Below are positions 1 through 8,300 of a stretch of 40,647 nucleotides of DNA, piece after piece. Both the position numbers and the translations under genes were made by a program. Position 1 is the stretch's first letter. Each line of letters begins with the position of its first letter. Below the pieces are notes generated by a model. That model was not told the origin of the DNA, made no database searches, and worked only from the letters and a program-made list of their open reading frames with translations. This DNA is from an uncultured Verrucomicrobia subdivision 3 bacterium (lineage in GTDB: Bacteria > Verrucomicrobiota > Verrucomicrobiia > Limisphaerales > UBA11358), in the NCBI GenBank assembly GCA_903936645.1, contig CAIZWI010000443.1, positions 1 through 40,647 of the forward strand. Direction: 5' to 3'.

Positions 1-433
1 CCACCTCCTGCAAGCGCTCGTAGCTCTCCTGCAAGGCCAGTTTCTGCCGGCGCAATTCCAAATGGGTGCGCACCCGGACCAGCACTTCGGCAAAGTGGAA
101 CGGCTTCGTGACGTAATCCACCCCGCCCAGGGTAAACGCCCGTACTTTGTCCGCGGTATCCTGTTGGCCGCTGATAAAAACGATGGGAATCGGGGCGGTA
201 ACCGGGTTGGCTTTAAAACTCTCACAGACCGCAAAACCATCCATTTCTGGCATTTGGATATCCAGCAGGATCAAATCCGGCAACTCTTGGGCTGCGGCGG
301 CAAGGGCCAGCCGGCCCAGGGGAAAGGTGCGCACCGCATAGCCCTCCTTGCCCAGTATCTCCTCAAGCAATTTCAGATTGGCCACCGTGTCATCCACCAC
401 CATGATTTTGGGTGCTGTTGCGGTAAGGGACAT
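1..433 (-). CDS. Response regulator receiver protein (C-terminus cut by window edge)
   Basis: This is the N-terminal 144 residues of a two-component receiver protein; the rest lies beyond position 1. The reading frame starts at ATG 433 and shows the full receiver fold: the acidic pair D14-D15 in MVVDD, phospho-acceptor D58 in LLDIQMPEMDG, the Thr/Ser switch at S88 in FISG, and K110 in the DYVTKPF motif. After the domain the chain becomes a charged helix rich in Leu, Gln, Glu and Arg (from about residue 117), the usual coiled-coil linker to an output module such as a histidine kinase, GGDEF or phosphatase domain. That output module cannot be seen, so the signalling role is unknown. It diverges from the small gene starting at 583. 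The receiver identity is certain. Confidence 0.9.
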   Translation of the reverse strand, partial: MSLTATAPKIMVVDDTVANLKLLEEILGKEGYAVRTFPLGRLALAAAAQELPDLILLDIQMPEMDGFAVCESFKANPVTAPIPIVFISGQQDTADKVRAFTLGGVDYVTKPFHFAEVLVRVRTHLELRRQKLALQESYERLQEV

Positions 434-582
434 AATTTAGTGCCGAGATTAGCGAGCCGACCGGCAGGCAGCCACCTATTTTTTGCGGGGCCGCCGCTCC
501 CTTGCCGCCTGCGACGCCCCTTGGAAATGCCGCTGGAATTTGCCCTTGGCCCGGCGTGCTTCTTGATGCTTAATGGGTGCCC

Positions 583-1113
583 ATGAAAATTGAAGCCCTG
601 CAAATCGGCATGAACGTGCGCCATCCCCAATACGGGCTGGGCGTCGTCAAAGCCATCACGGAAGTTACCGCCGACATTTTATTCACCGACGGCAAGCGCA
701 CAATTGCCCCGGAAGCAGCCGGCCTGGAGGCAGCCGAGCCCCAGGCGGCCATCGCTGGCCTCAACCAGCCTTTGAAGCAGTTTGTCGAAACCACCCTGGC
801 GGCGGCGTTGCAGCAACTCGGCTTGGAAAAGCCCGACACCGTGGTGGAACAACTTGGCATCCGCTGGCACGGCGGCCGGGCAGTGCTGCACCCGGCCGAT
901 CCGGCCTTGCAAACCAAAGAGGTGCCTTTGGAAACCTTTTTTCACAAAATCGTGATGGTCCGCAATAATCTCCGGGTACTGGAACAAAAGCTCAATGCGC
1001 ATGCGCAATTGACTGACGGGGAAAAAGTGGAGCTGCAACAATACATCACCCGCTGTTATGGCTCTTTGACCACGTTCAACGTGCTGTTCAAGGAGAAAAC
1101 CGACCAGTTTTAA
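583..1113 (+). CDS. Conserved-looking small protein with SH3-like N-terminus, function unknown
   Basis: I do not recognise a named family over the full length (176 residues from ATG 583; an in-frame GTG at 577 would add two). Residues 1-45 read like a small beta-barrel of the SH3/Tudor kind: the pattern [17 protein letters not shown] resembles the start of the Tudor domain at the C-terminus of UvrD/PcrA helicases and of CarD-like proteins. The remainder is mostly helical, with an Ala/Gln-rich segment around 65-85 and a long C-terminal helix pair (about 115-165). There is no signal peptide or membrane segment, so it is probably cytoplasmic. A nucleic-acid or RNA-polymerase partner is only a guess from the N-terminal pattern. 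Codon usage matches neighbouring genes, which supports it as a real gene. Confidence 0.75.
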   Translation: MKIEALQIGMNVRHPQYGLGVVKAITEVTADILFTDGKRTIAPEAAGLEAAEPQAAIAGLNQPLKQFVETTLAAALQQLGLEKPDTVVEQLGIRWHGGRAVLHPADPALQTKEVPLETFFHKIVMVRNNLRVLEQKLNAHAQLTDGEKVELQQYITRCYGSLTTFNVLFKEKTDQF

Positions 1114-1205
1114 GCCGTTGCCAAATGCCGCAAACATTTTGAAACTTTTGTGGTGGCATCATTCTCTAGTTCAGTTATAAATCGCTACATCCAAGCCATG
1201 CTTAA

Positions 1206-2624
1206 ATGAAAAAAAACGCTGACACGCAAATGAATCGCCGCAAATTTATCGCCCGCACCAGTGCCGCGCTGGTGCTGCCCATGTTGGTGCCGGGCTGTGC
1301 CGTCGGCCGGGGCCGTGCCTCGCGTCCCTCCAATCGCATCAACATCGGCGTGGTCGGCTGGGGCATGCAGGGCCCGAGCAATACCAAAAATTTCCTCTCG
1401 CTGGGTGACTGCCGGGTGATCGCGGCGTGCGATTTGGATAAAAATGCGCTGCAGGATGCCGTGGACACCGTTAACCAGCAATACGGCAACAAGGATTGCG
1501 CCGCCTATCATGACTATAAAGAAATGATGGCCCGCACGGACCTTGATGCGGTCATGCTCGCCGTGCCCGATAACTGGCACGAACTCGTCTCCACTCATGC
1601 GGCCAGCCAGGGCTTGGATATTTACGGGGAAAAACCGCTCGCCAAGACCATTCATGAACAGCAGCGCATCGTGCGGGCCGTCGAAAAACACGGTTGCATT
1701 TGGCAAACGGGCTCCTGGCAGCGCTCCGGTTCGACCTTTCGCAAAGCAGCGGAAATCGTCCGCAACGGCCTCATCGGCAAAGTCACCCGTGTCGAAGTCG
1801 GCCTGCCCTCCGGTCACTATGATTTTAAAGGCACCGGCCCCGAACTGAAGGCCAAACTGGCCGCCTACCCGGAATTCGCGAATGATTTCACCAAAATCCT
1901 GCCCGGCACCCCCGCCTGGGACATTGCCGTGACGGCCCCGCCCCCGGAACTCGATTACGAAACGTGGATTGGGCCTGCCCGCATGGAGCCCTACATCAAG
2001 CAACGCGTCCACATGGACTGGCGCTGGAATTACAACACCGGTGGCGGCCAATTATTGGACTGGGTGGGGCACCATTTGGATATCGCCCATTGGGGTCTTG
2101 GCTTTGACCGCAACGGCCCCTCGGAAATCGAAGGCCAGGGCGTATTCCCGGCCCCGGAGGCCCTGTGGAACACCTGCACCAAATATCGCATTGAAATGAA
2201 ATATCCGGACGACATTCTAATCACCCTGTCCGGGGGCCATGATGATATTAAGAGTGGCACGAAGTGGATCGGCACGGATGGCTGGGTCTGGGTGGATCGC
2301 AGTGGCTTTGCCGCCTCCAATCCCGAATGGAAAAAGTACAAAAACCTGCCCGATAGCGAGGCCAAAATCAGAGTTTACGAGTACCCCAATAATCAGGCCG
2401 TGAATCATTGGCAAAACTTTCTGGACTGCATCAAATCACGCAAAGAAACCATTGCCCCGGTGCAAACCGCGCACCACTCCGCCACCCCGGGCCACCTCGG
2501 CTTGATCTCCATGCTTACCGGCCGGAAAATCCGCTGGAGCGTGCCGCATGAAAAAATTATCGACGATGCCGAAGCGAGCAAGCTCTTGACCCGTGAATAC
2601 CGGGCACCATATCGGATGACCTAA
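1206..2624 (+). CDS. Tat-exported Gfo/Idh/MocA family oxidoreductase
   Basis: A 472-residue NAD(P)-dependent sugar or polyol oxidoreductase of the Gfo/Idh/MocA family. The N-terminus carries a twin-arginine signal (RRKFI at 11-15), a hydrophobic stretch and a lipobox-like VPGC ending at C31, so it is probably exported folded with its cofactor and may be lipid-anchored. The Rossmann fold starts at about 45 (INIGVVGWGMQG), the family motif EKPLA lies at 142-146, and the C-terminal substrate domain has GGGQLLDWVGHHLD (279-292), whose histidines and Asp are typical of this subfamily. An internal ATG at codon 9 is an alternative start that would still keep the twin arginines. Secreted members are strongly expanded in Verrucomicrobia and Planctomycetes. 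The substrate cannot be told. A strong hairpin terminator follows the stop. Confidence 0.93.
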   Translation: MKKNADTQMNRRKFIARTSAALVLPMLVPGCAVGRGRASRPSNRINIGVVGWGMQGPSNTKNFLSLGDCRVIAACDLDKNALQDAVDTVNQQYGNKDCAAYHDYKEMMARTDLDAVMLAVPDNWHELVSTHAASQGLDIYGEKPLAKTIHEQQRIVRAVEKHGCIWQTGSWQRSGSTFRKAAEIVRNGLIGKVTRVEVGLPSGHYDFKGTGPELKAKLAAYPEFANDFTKILPGTPAWDIAVTAPPPELDYETWIGPARMEPYIKQRVHMDWRWNYNTGGGQLLDWVGHHLDIAHWGLGFDRNGPSEIEGQGVFPAPEALWNTCTKYRIEMKYPDDILITLSGGHDDIKSGTKWIGTDGWVWVDRSGFAASNPEWKKYKNLPDSEAKIRVYEYPNNQAVNHWQNFLDCIKSRKETIAPVQTAHHSATPGHLGLISMLTGRKIRWSVPHEKIIDDAEASKLLTREYRAPYRMT

Positions 2625-2647
2625 ATCGTCCTAAAAGGATTAACAAG

Positions 2648-2681
2648 CGCCGCCGCGAAGTCACGTTCGCGGCGGCGTTTT
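2648..2681 (+). terminator. Rho-independent terminator after the oxidoreductase gene
   Basis: A perfect 12-bp GC-rich stem (arms 2648-2659 and 2666-2677) with a 6-nt loop is followed by TTTT. It sits 23 nt after the oxidoreductase stop codon and between two convergent genes. The minus-strand side has only a weak T-rich tail, so it mainly serves the plus-strand transcript. Confidence 0.85.
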
Positions 2682-2700
2682 CATCCCGGGAGCGGTCGCT

Positions 2701-3246
2701 TTATTGGCCGGCCACCCCCGCCTGGGTTTCCGACCAGCGGGCCAGCAGCCAGAGGAGGTCGCTCAACCGGTTGAGGAAGATGCCCACCTCGGGATTTTCC
2801 AATTCCCCCGCCTGGGTCAAATCGTAAACCCGCCGTTCGGCCCGGCGACAGACCGTGCGGGCCACGTCGAGGGCGGCCGCATCCAGCGTGGCCCCGGGGG
2901 TGGCCCAGCCTTTAAAACTGATGCTCTGCGCTTCAATCACCTGCACCAAGGCGTCCAGCCGGGCCGTCATTTCCGGGCTGACCTGGGAATAACCCGCAGT
3001 GGTATAGCGCTTTAAATCCTCGGATAAAACCCCCACCTCGCCCATGAGAATGATCAAATCCTGTTGAATGGCCACGAGTGGTTGGCGGATAAAATCCCGA
3101 GTCGCATGGGCCCGGGCGAGACCGATGGCGGCATTAAGCTCATCGACCGATCCGCAGGCCTCCACCCGCCGGTGGTTTTTGGGCACCCGGCGACCATACA
3201 TCAGGCCGGTGGTTCCGTCATCGCCAGTTTTAGTTGCAATGCTCAT
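2701..3246 (-). CDS. ATP:cob(I)alamin adenosyltransferase, PduO type
   Basis: A 181-residue enzyme of the PduO/MMAB family, which transfers the 5'-deoxyadenosyl group of ATP to cob(I)alamin to make coenzyme B12. The N-terminal ATP-binding motif TKTGDDGTTGL (5-15) is intact, followed by VDELNAAIG (34-42), the signature region ATPGATLDAAALDVAR with CRRAER, and NRLSDLLWLLAR near the C-terminus. Length is normal for the family, which works as a soluble trimer in the cytoplasm. Its ATG overlaps the TGA of the upstream amidase gene (shared ATGA at 3243-3246), so the two are probably translated from one message. No corrinoid biosynthesis or B12-dependent enzyme gene lies nearby; it may serve salvage of imported cobalamin. 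Confidence 0.93.
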   Translation of the reverse strand: MSIATKTGDDGTTGLMYGRRVPKNHRRVEACGSVDELNAAIGLARAHATRDFIRQPLVAIQQDLIILMGEVGVLSEDLKRYTTAGYSQVSPEMTARLDALVQVIEAQSISFKGWATPGATLDAAALDVARTVCRRAERRVYDLTQAGELENPEVGIFLNRLSDLLWLLARWSETQAGVAGQ

Positions 3247-4271
3247 CGAGGGGAATGGGAATAAACTGAGTGGGTTGGATGTTTTGTATGACTGGGAATC
3301 GTGGCGGCCGGGGCCTGCAAGCTTTTTTGGTAAGCCAAAATGCCTTGCACAATCGCCCGGGCCATCAAACGGCGATAACCCGAAGTGAAAATTCTGGCCC
3401 CCTCGACTGGGTGCGTCATATAACCGCCTTCAACCAAAATCGCTGGCATGATGGCATCACGCAGCACCGCATAACGGGCGCGCCGCACCGCGCGGTCCGG
3501 CGCCCCCAAAAGGTGAACCAGCGCTTTCTGCACCGACCACGCGAGCAGAATGCTTTTTTGTTCATTGTGGTTGGCCGAAGTGGGACCATAACCGGCCCCC
3601 TCGCCCTGGGCATTCGAGGAACTGGCCCCAACGGGCGTAATGCAATACGTCTCCGTTCCCTGCACGTCCTGCCGGTCATTTTCCGTGGCGTTGAAATGCA
3701 AACTCACAAATAAATCCGCCCCCCGCCGGTTGGCTTGCGCCGGCCGGAACGGGAGCTCCACGTAATTGTCATCATTGCGCGTGAGAAAAACCTGAAAACC
3801 AGCGAGTTGCAACTGGTCCCGGAGTTCTTGCGCCAGCGCCAGCGTGTAAGTTTTCTCACTGTGCGCCCCCACCTGGTTGCCGGTATCCCGCCCCCCATGC
3901 CCCGGATCCAGGCAAATGGTGGTAATCCGTTTGCCAGCCGCAGTTCGCGGCGGATACAAAAATGGCCGGAGGGTCTTGTCGGCGTCTAATTGCGAAATTA
4001 AAGGGATGCCCCGGGCGCTGGCAGCGGGAAAGCACAAGCGGACCGCCACCCCGTTAATTTCCGCTGCGGCTGAATTGATCACAAAAATCGCCCGCAGATT
4101 GTGATTGGCCACGGCAATTTGATCGCCCCGCCGCAGCCAGGCCACTTTCAGGCCATTGGCCTGGGCCCAGTCCGCCAACGGCACATAGCTGTGGCCGTTC
4201 ACGAACGCCGCCTGCCCCGGGGCGACCGCCAGGGCCAGCCAGAGCAACAGAAAGCACAGAGTTCGATTCAT
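3243..4271 (-). CDS. Exported N-acetylmuramoyl-L-alanine amidase (Amidase_3)
   Basis: A 342-residue peptidoglycan amidase that cleaves the bond between N-acetylmuramic acid and L-Ala of the stem peptide in the periplasm. Residues 1-22 form a signal peptide (Leu-rich core ending GQAA). Residues 25-80 resemble the copper-amine-oxidase N-terminal-like domain often found before such amidases. The catalytic Amidase_3 domain runs from about 117 to 315, with zinc ligands H125 in LDPGHGG, E139 in SEKTY and H192 in SLHFNA, and the catalytic Glu E281 in VEGGYMTHP. The last 30 residues are a low-complexity Pro/Ser/His/Thr tail. I chose ATG 4271; a GTG at 4274 is one codon upstream. The gene is first in a two-gene unit with the adenosyltransferase and diverges from sucC. 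Confidence 0.93.
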   Translation of the reverse strand: MNRTLCFLLLWLALAVAPGQAAFVNGHSYVPLADWAQANGLKVAWLRRGDQIAVANHNLRAIFVINSAAAEINGVAVRLCFPAASARGIPLISQLDADKTLRPFLYPPRTAAGKRITTICLDPGHGGRDTGNQVGAHSEKTYTLALAQELRDQLQLAGFQVFLTRNDDNYVELPFRPAQANRRGADLFVSLHFNATENDRQDVQGTETYCITPVGASSSNAQGEGAGYGPTSANHNEQKSILLAWSVQKALVHLLGAPDRAVRRARYAVLRDAIMPAILVEGGYMTHPVEGARIFTSGYRRLMARAIVQGILAYQKSLQAPAATIPSHTKHPTHSVYSHSPR

Positions 4272-4353
4272 CACGGCAGCGCAAGTTGCCCGCCCAACCC
4301 GCGGGATTCAAGGGAAATACGCGGCTGCCCAAAAACTGTTTTTGCTTAAAAGT

Positions 4354-4381
4354 TTGATTTCTGCCGACAATTGTTTTTAAT
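4354..4381 (+). promoter_or_regulatory. Possible promoter for sucC
   Basis: TTGATT (4354-4359) and TTTAAT (4376-4381) are separated by 16 nt in an AT-rich stretch just before sucC. The implied start would leave a very short leader, and no Shine-Dalgarno sequence is visible before the ATG. The match is partial and the call tentative. Confidence 0.3.
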
Positions 4382-4398
4382 AGACCCTGAATTTTGCA

Positions 4399-5604
4399 AT
4401 GAACATTCACGAATATCAGGCCAAACAATTACTTGCCAAATACGGCGTGGCAGTATCCCTCGAAATCCCCGCCAAATCCCTCGCCGAGGTCCGCCCGGCG
4501 GCCGAAAAAATCGTCGCCAGCGGCAGCTCCCGCGTGGTCGTCAAATCCCAAATCCACGCCGGTGGCCGAGGCAAAGGCACGTTCAAATCCGGCTTCCAAG
4601 GCGGCGTGAAAGTCACGGCCTCGGTGGATGAGGCGGTGGCCATTGCGGAAAAAATGCTCGGTCAGGTGCTCGTGACCAAGCAAACCGGCCCCGATGGCCG
4701 GTTGGTGCAAACCCTGCTGCTGGCCGCCGGCGCGAAGATTAAGCAAGAATTTTATCTCGCCGTGCTGCTGGACCGGGCCAATTCCCGCCCCCTCATCATG
4801 GCCAGCACCGAGGGCGGCATGGACATCGAGGAAGTGGCGGAGAAGCATCCCGAGAAAATTTTTAAAGAACACATCGACCCCGCCGTGGGCATCATGCCCT
4901 ATCAAGCCCGGAAAATCGCCGCGGCGCTCGGACTCAAGGGAGATTTGTTCAATGCCGCGACCAAACTGGTCACCGGCGTTTACACCACCTGGTGGGAAAC
5001 TGACGCGGCCATGGTGGAACTCAACCCGCTGGCCGTGGTGGAACTGGCCGACGGCAAGGAAACGGTCCTCGCGCTGGATGCCAAGATTTCCCTCGATGAC
5101 AATGCCTTGTACCGCCACAAGGATATTCAAGAAATGCGCGACTTAAACGAAGAAGCGCCCTTGGAAATTGAAGCCAGCAAGTTCAATCTGAACTACATCA
5201 AACTGGATGGCAGTATTGCCTGCTTGGTGAATGGTGCCGGACTGGCCATGGCCACCATGGACATCATCCAGCATTTCGGTGGCAACCCGGCAAACTTCCT
5301 CGATGTTGGTGGCGGCGCGAGCAAGGAACAGGTCACCGCCGCGTTCAAGATCATTTTGAGCGACCCCCACGTGAAAGGCATCCTCGTAAACATCTTCGGC
5401 GGCATTATGGATTGCAACGTGATCGCCACGGGCATCGTGGCGGCCGTCAAAGAAACCGGACTTAAACTCCCCCTCGTGGTGCGATTGGAAGGCAACAATG
5501 TGGCAGCCGGCAAAAAGACTCTCGCCGAATCTGGCGTGGCCATCATCACCGGCGATTCGATGGCGGATGCGGCCAAAAAAGTGGTTGCCGCCGTCGGGAA
5601 ATAA
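4399..5604 (+). CDS. sucC: Succinate--CoA ligase (ADP-forming), beta subunit
   Basis: The beta subunit (401 residues, slightly longer than the usual 388) of succinyl-CoA synthetase, which interconverts succinyl-CoA and succinate with phosphorylation of ADP in the TCA cycle. It opens with the classic [16 protein letters not shown] and continues with an ATP-grasp domain (to about residue 240, including NPLAVVE and [11 protein letters not shown]), then the CoA-ligase domain with [26 protein letters not shown] and [12 protein letters not shown]. It acts in the cytoplasm as a complex with SucD, encoded downstream at 6424. The VOC gene follows after only 8 nt, so sucC and VOC are very likely co-transcribed. 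Confidence 0.98.
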   Translation: MNIHEYQAKQLLAKYGVAVSLEIPAKSLAEVRPAAEKIVASGSSRVVVKSQIHAGGRGKGTFKSGFQGGVKVTASVDEAVAIAEKMLGQVLVTKQTGPDGRLVQTLLLAAGAKIKQEFYLAVLLDRANSRPLIMASTEGGMDIEEVAEKHPEKIFKEHIDPAVGIMPYQARKIAAALGLKGDLFNAATKLVTGVYTTWWETDAAMVELNPLAVVELADGKETVLALDAKISLDDNALYRHKDIQEMRDLNEEAPLEIEASKFNLNYIKLDGSIACLVNGAGLAMATMDIIQHFGGNPANFLDVGGGASKEQVTAAFKIILSDPHVKGILVNIFGGIMDCNVIATGIVAAVKETGLKLPLVVRLEGNNVAAGKKTLAESGVAIITGDSMADAAKKVVAAVGK

Positions 5605-5612
5605 TCGGGCAC

Positions 5613-5981
5613 ATGCTCCAGGTCACCGAAATCGCTTTCAGTTGCTATGCCGTTACCAATATGGCACGGGCCCGGGCGTTTTATGAAGGTGTGCTGGGCC
5701 TGAAACCCACCGTGGTTCACGATTCCGAACCGGGCCAGTGGGTGGAATACGAATTCGGGCCTCATGCCTTGTCGCTCGGTTGCTCCCCCGCCTTCAAACC
5801 CAGCCCGGATGGTTGTTCGGTGGCTCTGGAAGTCGCCGATTTTGACGCCGCCGTAACGCATCTCCGGGCCAATAACGTCAAGTTTCGCCTCGAGCCCATG
5901 GACACACCCGTGTGTCAAATGGCTATGATTTTCGATCCGGATGGCAACTGCCTGTGCATTCATCAGCGGAAAACCGCCTGA
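5613..5981 (+). CDS. VOC (glyoxalase/bleomycin-resistance fold) family protein
   Basis: A 122-residue single-domain vicinal-oxygen-chelate protein with two paired beta-alpha-beta-beta-beta modules. Typical family features are AVTNMARARAFYEGVLGLKP at 13-32, EVADFDAAVTHLRANNV near the middle and FDPDGNCLCIHQ at the end. The usual metal ligands are not obvious: no His in the first strand, and the terminal Glu of the common DPDGN-x-x-E pattern is replaced. Related short VOC proteins share this layout, so it need not be a glyoxalase I. The substrate is unknown. It sits 8 nt after sucC, inside what is normally a contiguous sucC-sucD pair. Confidence 0.88.
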   Translation: MLQVTEIAFSCYAVTNMARARAFYEGVLGLKPTVVHDSEPGQWVEYEFGPHALSLGCSPAFKPSPDGCSVALEVADFDAAVTHLRANNVKFRLEPMDTPVCQMAMIFDPDGNCLCIHQRKTA

Positions 5982-6423
5982 CGGCAAAATGATCGACGCG
6001 GAAATACTGGCCCACGTGAATGGCAACGACGTCCTGCCACCAGACACCGGTCCGACTTGGCGGGATACTTGCGCAGCATGCGTGGACAGGTAGCTCATCG
6101 AGGATAATTTGAAGCGCAGTCCGTGGCAGCTGTTGGCGGTTGCGTCCGGTTTACTGCACGGGAACACGGCCGTGGCAGTCTTGGATTGTTTGCGTCAGGT
6201 GGCCGGCATCGGTGATTTTGAAGCTGCGCCGCAAAAAAGTGAACGAATTGAGTTTCTTTTGGGAAGTTGCTATGAACTGAAAATTAAGGCGCTTATTGCA
6301 GCGAAACAGGCTGTGGGCCGGCCCCACGCTCTGGCGACAGTGCGGCAGCTCCAAGCCATTAAAGAAAAAACTGAACAACCGAAGAAATGTTACTAAGACA
6401 CAATCTTAAATTTTAAATTAATC
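5982..6423. other. Spacer between the VOC gene and sucD
   Basis: This 442-bp stretch separates the VOC gene from sucD. Apart from the doubtful small frame at 6109-6396 I see no gene, RNA, hairpin terminator or repeat in it. The last 30 nt before sucD are very AT-rich and could hold a sucD promoter, but no clear hexamer pair stands out. Confidence 0.5.
6109..6396 (+). CDS. Doubtful small ORF, helical, function unknown
   Basis: A 95-residue frame starting at TTG 6109, preceded by GAGG at a reasonable distance and by an in-frame stop. The predicted peptide is almost entirely helical (alternating Ala/Leu and charged residues) and ends in a Lys/Glu-rich tail. I recognise no family. It ends 27 nt before sucD and lies on the same strand, so it could be a real member of the sucC-VOC-sucD unit. 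However, the non-ATG start, the lack of any motif and the short length leave chance coding quite possible. Confidence 0.3.
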   Translation: MKRSPWQLLAVASGLLHGNTAVAVLDCLRQVAGIGDFEAAPQKSERIEFLLGSCYELKIKALIAAKQAVGRPHALATVRQLQAIKEKTEQPKKCY

Positions 6424-7326
6424 ATGTCCATACTCGTCACTCCCAATACCAAAGTCCTCGTCCAGGGCATCACTGGAAGCTTTGGGGCCAAGCACGCCCA
6501 ACTCTCCATCGATTACGGCACCCACATCGTGGCCGGTGTCACGCCCGGCAAAGGCGGCCAGTTTTTTGAACACGCCGGCGTCAAGGTGCCCATTTTCGAC
6601 ACCGTTGCCGATGCGGTGAAGCAGACCGGCGCCACCGCTTCTGCCGTGTTTGTTCCCCCGCCCTTCGCGGCCGACGCTATTCTGGAAGGCGCGGATGCCG
6701 GACTGGAACTCGTGGTGGCCATCACCGAAGGCATTCCTGTGCGCGATATGGTGCGCGTCAAACGCGCCTTCCAAGGCAACACCAAAACCCGCCTGATCGG
6801 TCCCAACTGCCCCGGCGTGGTGACCCCCGGTGAAGGCAAGGATTCCCACGGCGGCTGCCGGATTGGCATCGCCCCCGGTTATATTCACAAAAAAGGCCAC
6901 ATCGGCGTCGTCTCCCGCAGCGGCACACTAACTTATGAAGCCGTCTGGCAATTAACCTCCCGCGGCGTGGGCCAGTCCACCTGCGTGGGCATTGGTGGCG
7001 ACCCGGTCAATGGCACCTCGCATCTGGATGTGATCAAATTATTTACGGCCGATCCCGACACCCGTGGCATTATCATGATTGGTGAAATCGGTGGTTCGGC
7101 TGAAGAAGAGGCGGCGGAATGGATCAAGGCCAATTGTCAAAAACCGGTGGCCGGATTCATCGCCGGGGCCACCGCCCCCCCCGGACGCCGCATGGGTCAC
7201 GCCGGTGCCATTGTCAGCGGTGGCAAAGGCACGGCCGAGGCCAAAATTGCCGCGTTCAAAGCCGCCGGCATCGGCATCGCAGTCACCCCCAGCGAGATGG
7301 CTGACACCTTGCTGAAAATGATGTAG
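6424..7326 (+). CDS. sucD: Succinate--CoA ligase (ADP-forming), alpha subunit
   Basis: The alpha subunit (300 residues) of succinyl-CoA synthetase, which binds CoA and carries the phospho-histidine intermediate. The CoA-binding Rossmann domain opens with [28 protein letters not shown] (126-137) and [15 protein letters not shown] (164-178) are the family signatures. The catalytic loop GHAGAIVSG gives H259 as the phosphorylated histidine. All key residues are present. It pairs with sucC (4399), from which it is separated by a VOC gene and about 440 bp, an unusual break in an arrangement that is almost always directly adjacent. Confidence 0.98.
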   Translation: MSILVTPNTKVLVQGITGSFGAKHAQLSIDYGTHIVAGVTPGKGGQFFEHAGVKVPIFDTVADAVKQTGATASAVFVPPPFAADAILEGADAGLELVVAITEGIPVRDMVRVKRAFQGNTKTRLIGPNCPGVVTPGEGKDSHGGCRIGIAPGYIHKKGHIGVVSRSGTLTYEAVWQLTSRGVGQSTCVGIGGDPVNGTSHLDVIKLFTADPDTRGIIMIGEIGGSAEEEAAEWIKANCQKPVAGFIAGATAPPGRRMGHAGAIVSGGKGTAEAKIAAFKAAGIGIAVTPSEMADTLLKMM

Positions 7327-7391
7327 CCCCGGTGGCGGGCGAAGGGGGTATGGCCAGGACATGCCTCTTTCGCCGCGTGCCCGGAACTCTG

Positions 7392-8261
7392 ATGGGCCTG
7401 ATTGATTTCATTTTAAATCTGGCGGGCTTGCTTCTCTGGCTAAGCTGGCGTTCCGTACAATACGACCCGTTAACCAAGCGCACCCCGGCCACCTTGGTGG
7501 GCACCCTCCGGCCGGCGCAATCATCCCCGTGGCGTCGCTGGCATCTGCTGGCAGCCATCGCCTCGCTTTTAATCATTCGCGCCATCCTGTATTGGTTGAT
7601 TGGTTCAGCGGACAACTGGGTGGGCCGTTTGGATTTTGGCGTGGTGACCATTCCGGTACCGTTCCATGGCCACCTGAGTGATTTATTTTTCCGCATCTCC
7701 CTTTATTCGCTTCTGAGTTTTGCGCTTTCCCTGGGCGTGGTGTACATCTGGTTATTGCTCCTGTCGATCCTGGCTGGTCCCGACCCTATTCACCGGCTGG
7801 TGCGCGTTCAGTTGGGGGCGGTGGATCGCTGGCCGCGCTGGGTGAAGCTATTACTCCCGCTGCTGCTGGCTTCCCTCTTGTGGTGGCTGGCCACTTGGCT
7901 ATTTACCAGCTTGGCGGTGGGCCAGGGATCCCGCACCCATTTCATTCCCCGGCCGGCTTCCGCCGCCCAGCGCTTGGAATCGGCCGTGGTGGTGGGACTG
8001 GGTAGTTATGTGGTTTGGAAATTTGTCCTCGGCGGACTTATTCTGCTGCATTTTGCCAGCACTTACATCTATTTCGGCCCACATCCATTCTGGGATTATG
8101 TGCACGCGACGTCCCGCACGCTCCTCCAGCCGCTGCGCCGGCTTCCCTTGCGACTGGGCAAAGTGGATTTCGTCCCGGTGGTGGGTTTGGCGATTATTTT
8201 TTTCGCCGCCCACCAGGCAGAAAAATGGCTGGGATGGCTTTACGGGCGGCTGCCCTTTTAA
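7392..8261 (+). CDS. YggT-like integral membrane protein
   Basis: An inner-membrane protein of about 289 residues with five or so hydrophobic segments (first at residues 1-18, then around 37-55, 92-127, 151-176, 210-234 and a last one near 260-275). The second half contains PLRRLPLRLGKVDFVPVVGLAII, which matches the repeated motif of the YGGT family (Pro-Arg, Leu-Gly-x-x-Asp-Phe/Leu-x-Pro followed by a hydrophobic helix). The similar DPIHRLVR segment in the middle suggests the duplicated YGGT layout. The family has no firmly established biochemical role; links to osmotic stress and cell division have been proposed. I prefer ATG 7392; ATG 7350 and GTG 7332 are longer in-frame options. The gene converges on gltA. 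Confidence 0.75.
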   Translation: MGLIDFILNLAGLLLWLSWRSVQYDPLTKRTPATLVGTLRPAQSSPWRRWHLLAAIASLLIIRAILYWLIGSADNWVGRLDFGVVTIPVPFHGHLSDLFFRISLYSLLSFALSLGVVYIWLLLLSILAGPDPIHRLVRVQLGAVDRWPRWVKLLLPLLLASLLWWLATWLFTSLAVGQGSRTHFIPRPASAAQRLESAVVVGLGSYVVWKFVLGGLILLHFASTYIYFGPHPFWDYVHATSRTLLQPLRRLPLRLGKVDFVPVVGLAIIFFAAHQAEKWLGWLYGRLPF

Positions 8262-8300
8262 GCTCCCAGCCAGCGATTAAAGTCCAAACTTAAATTTAAA

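Noticed and set aside
5193..6167. A 324-codon minus-strand frame across the sucC end and the VOC gene
   Set aside because: It opposes two clearly identified genes and has no family features.
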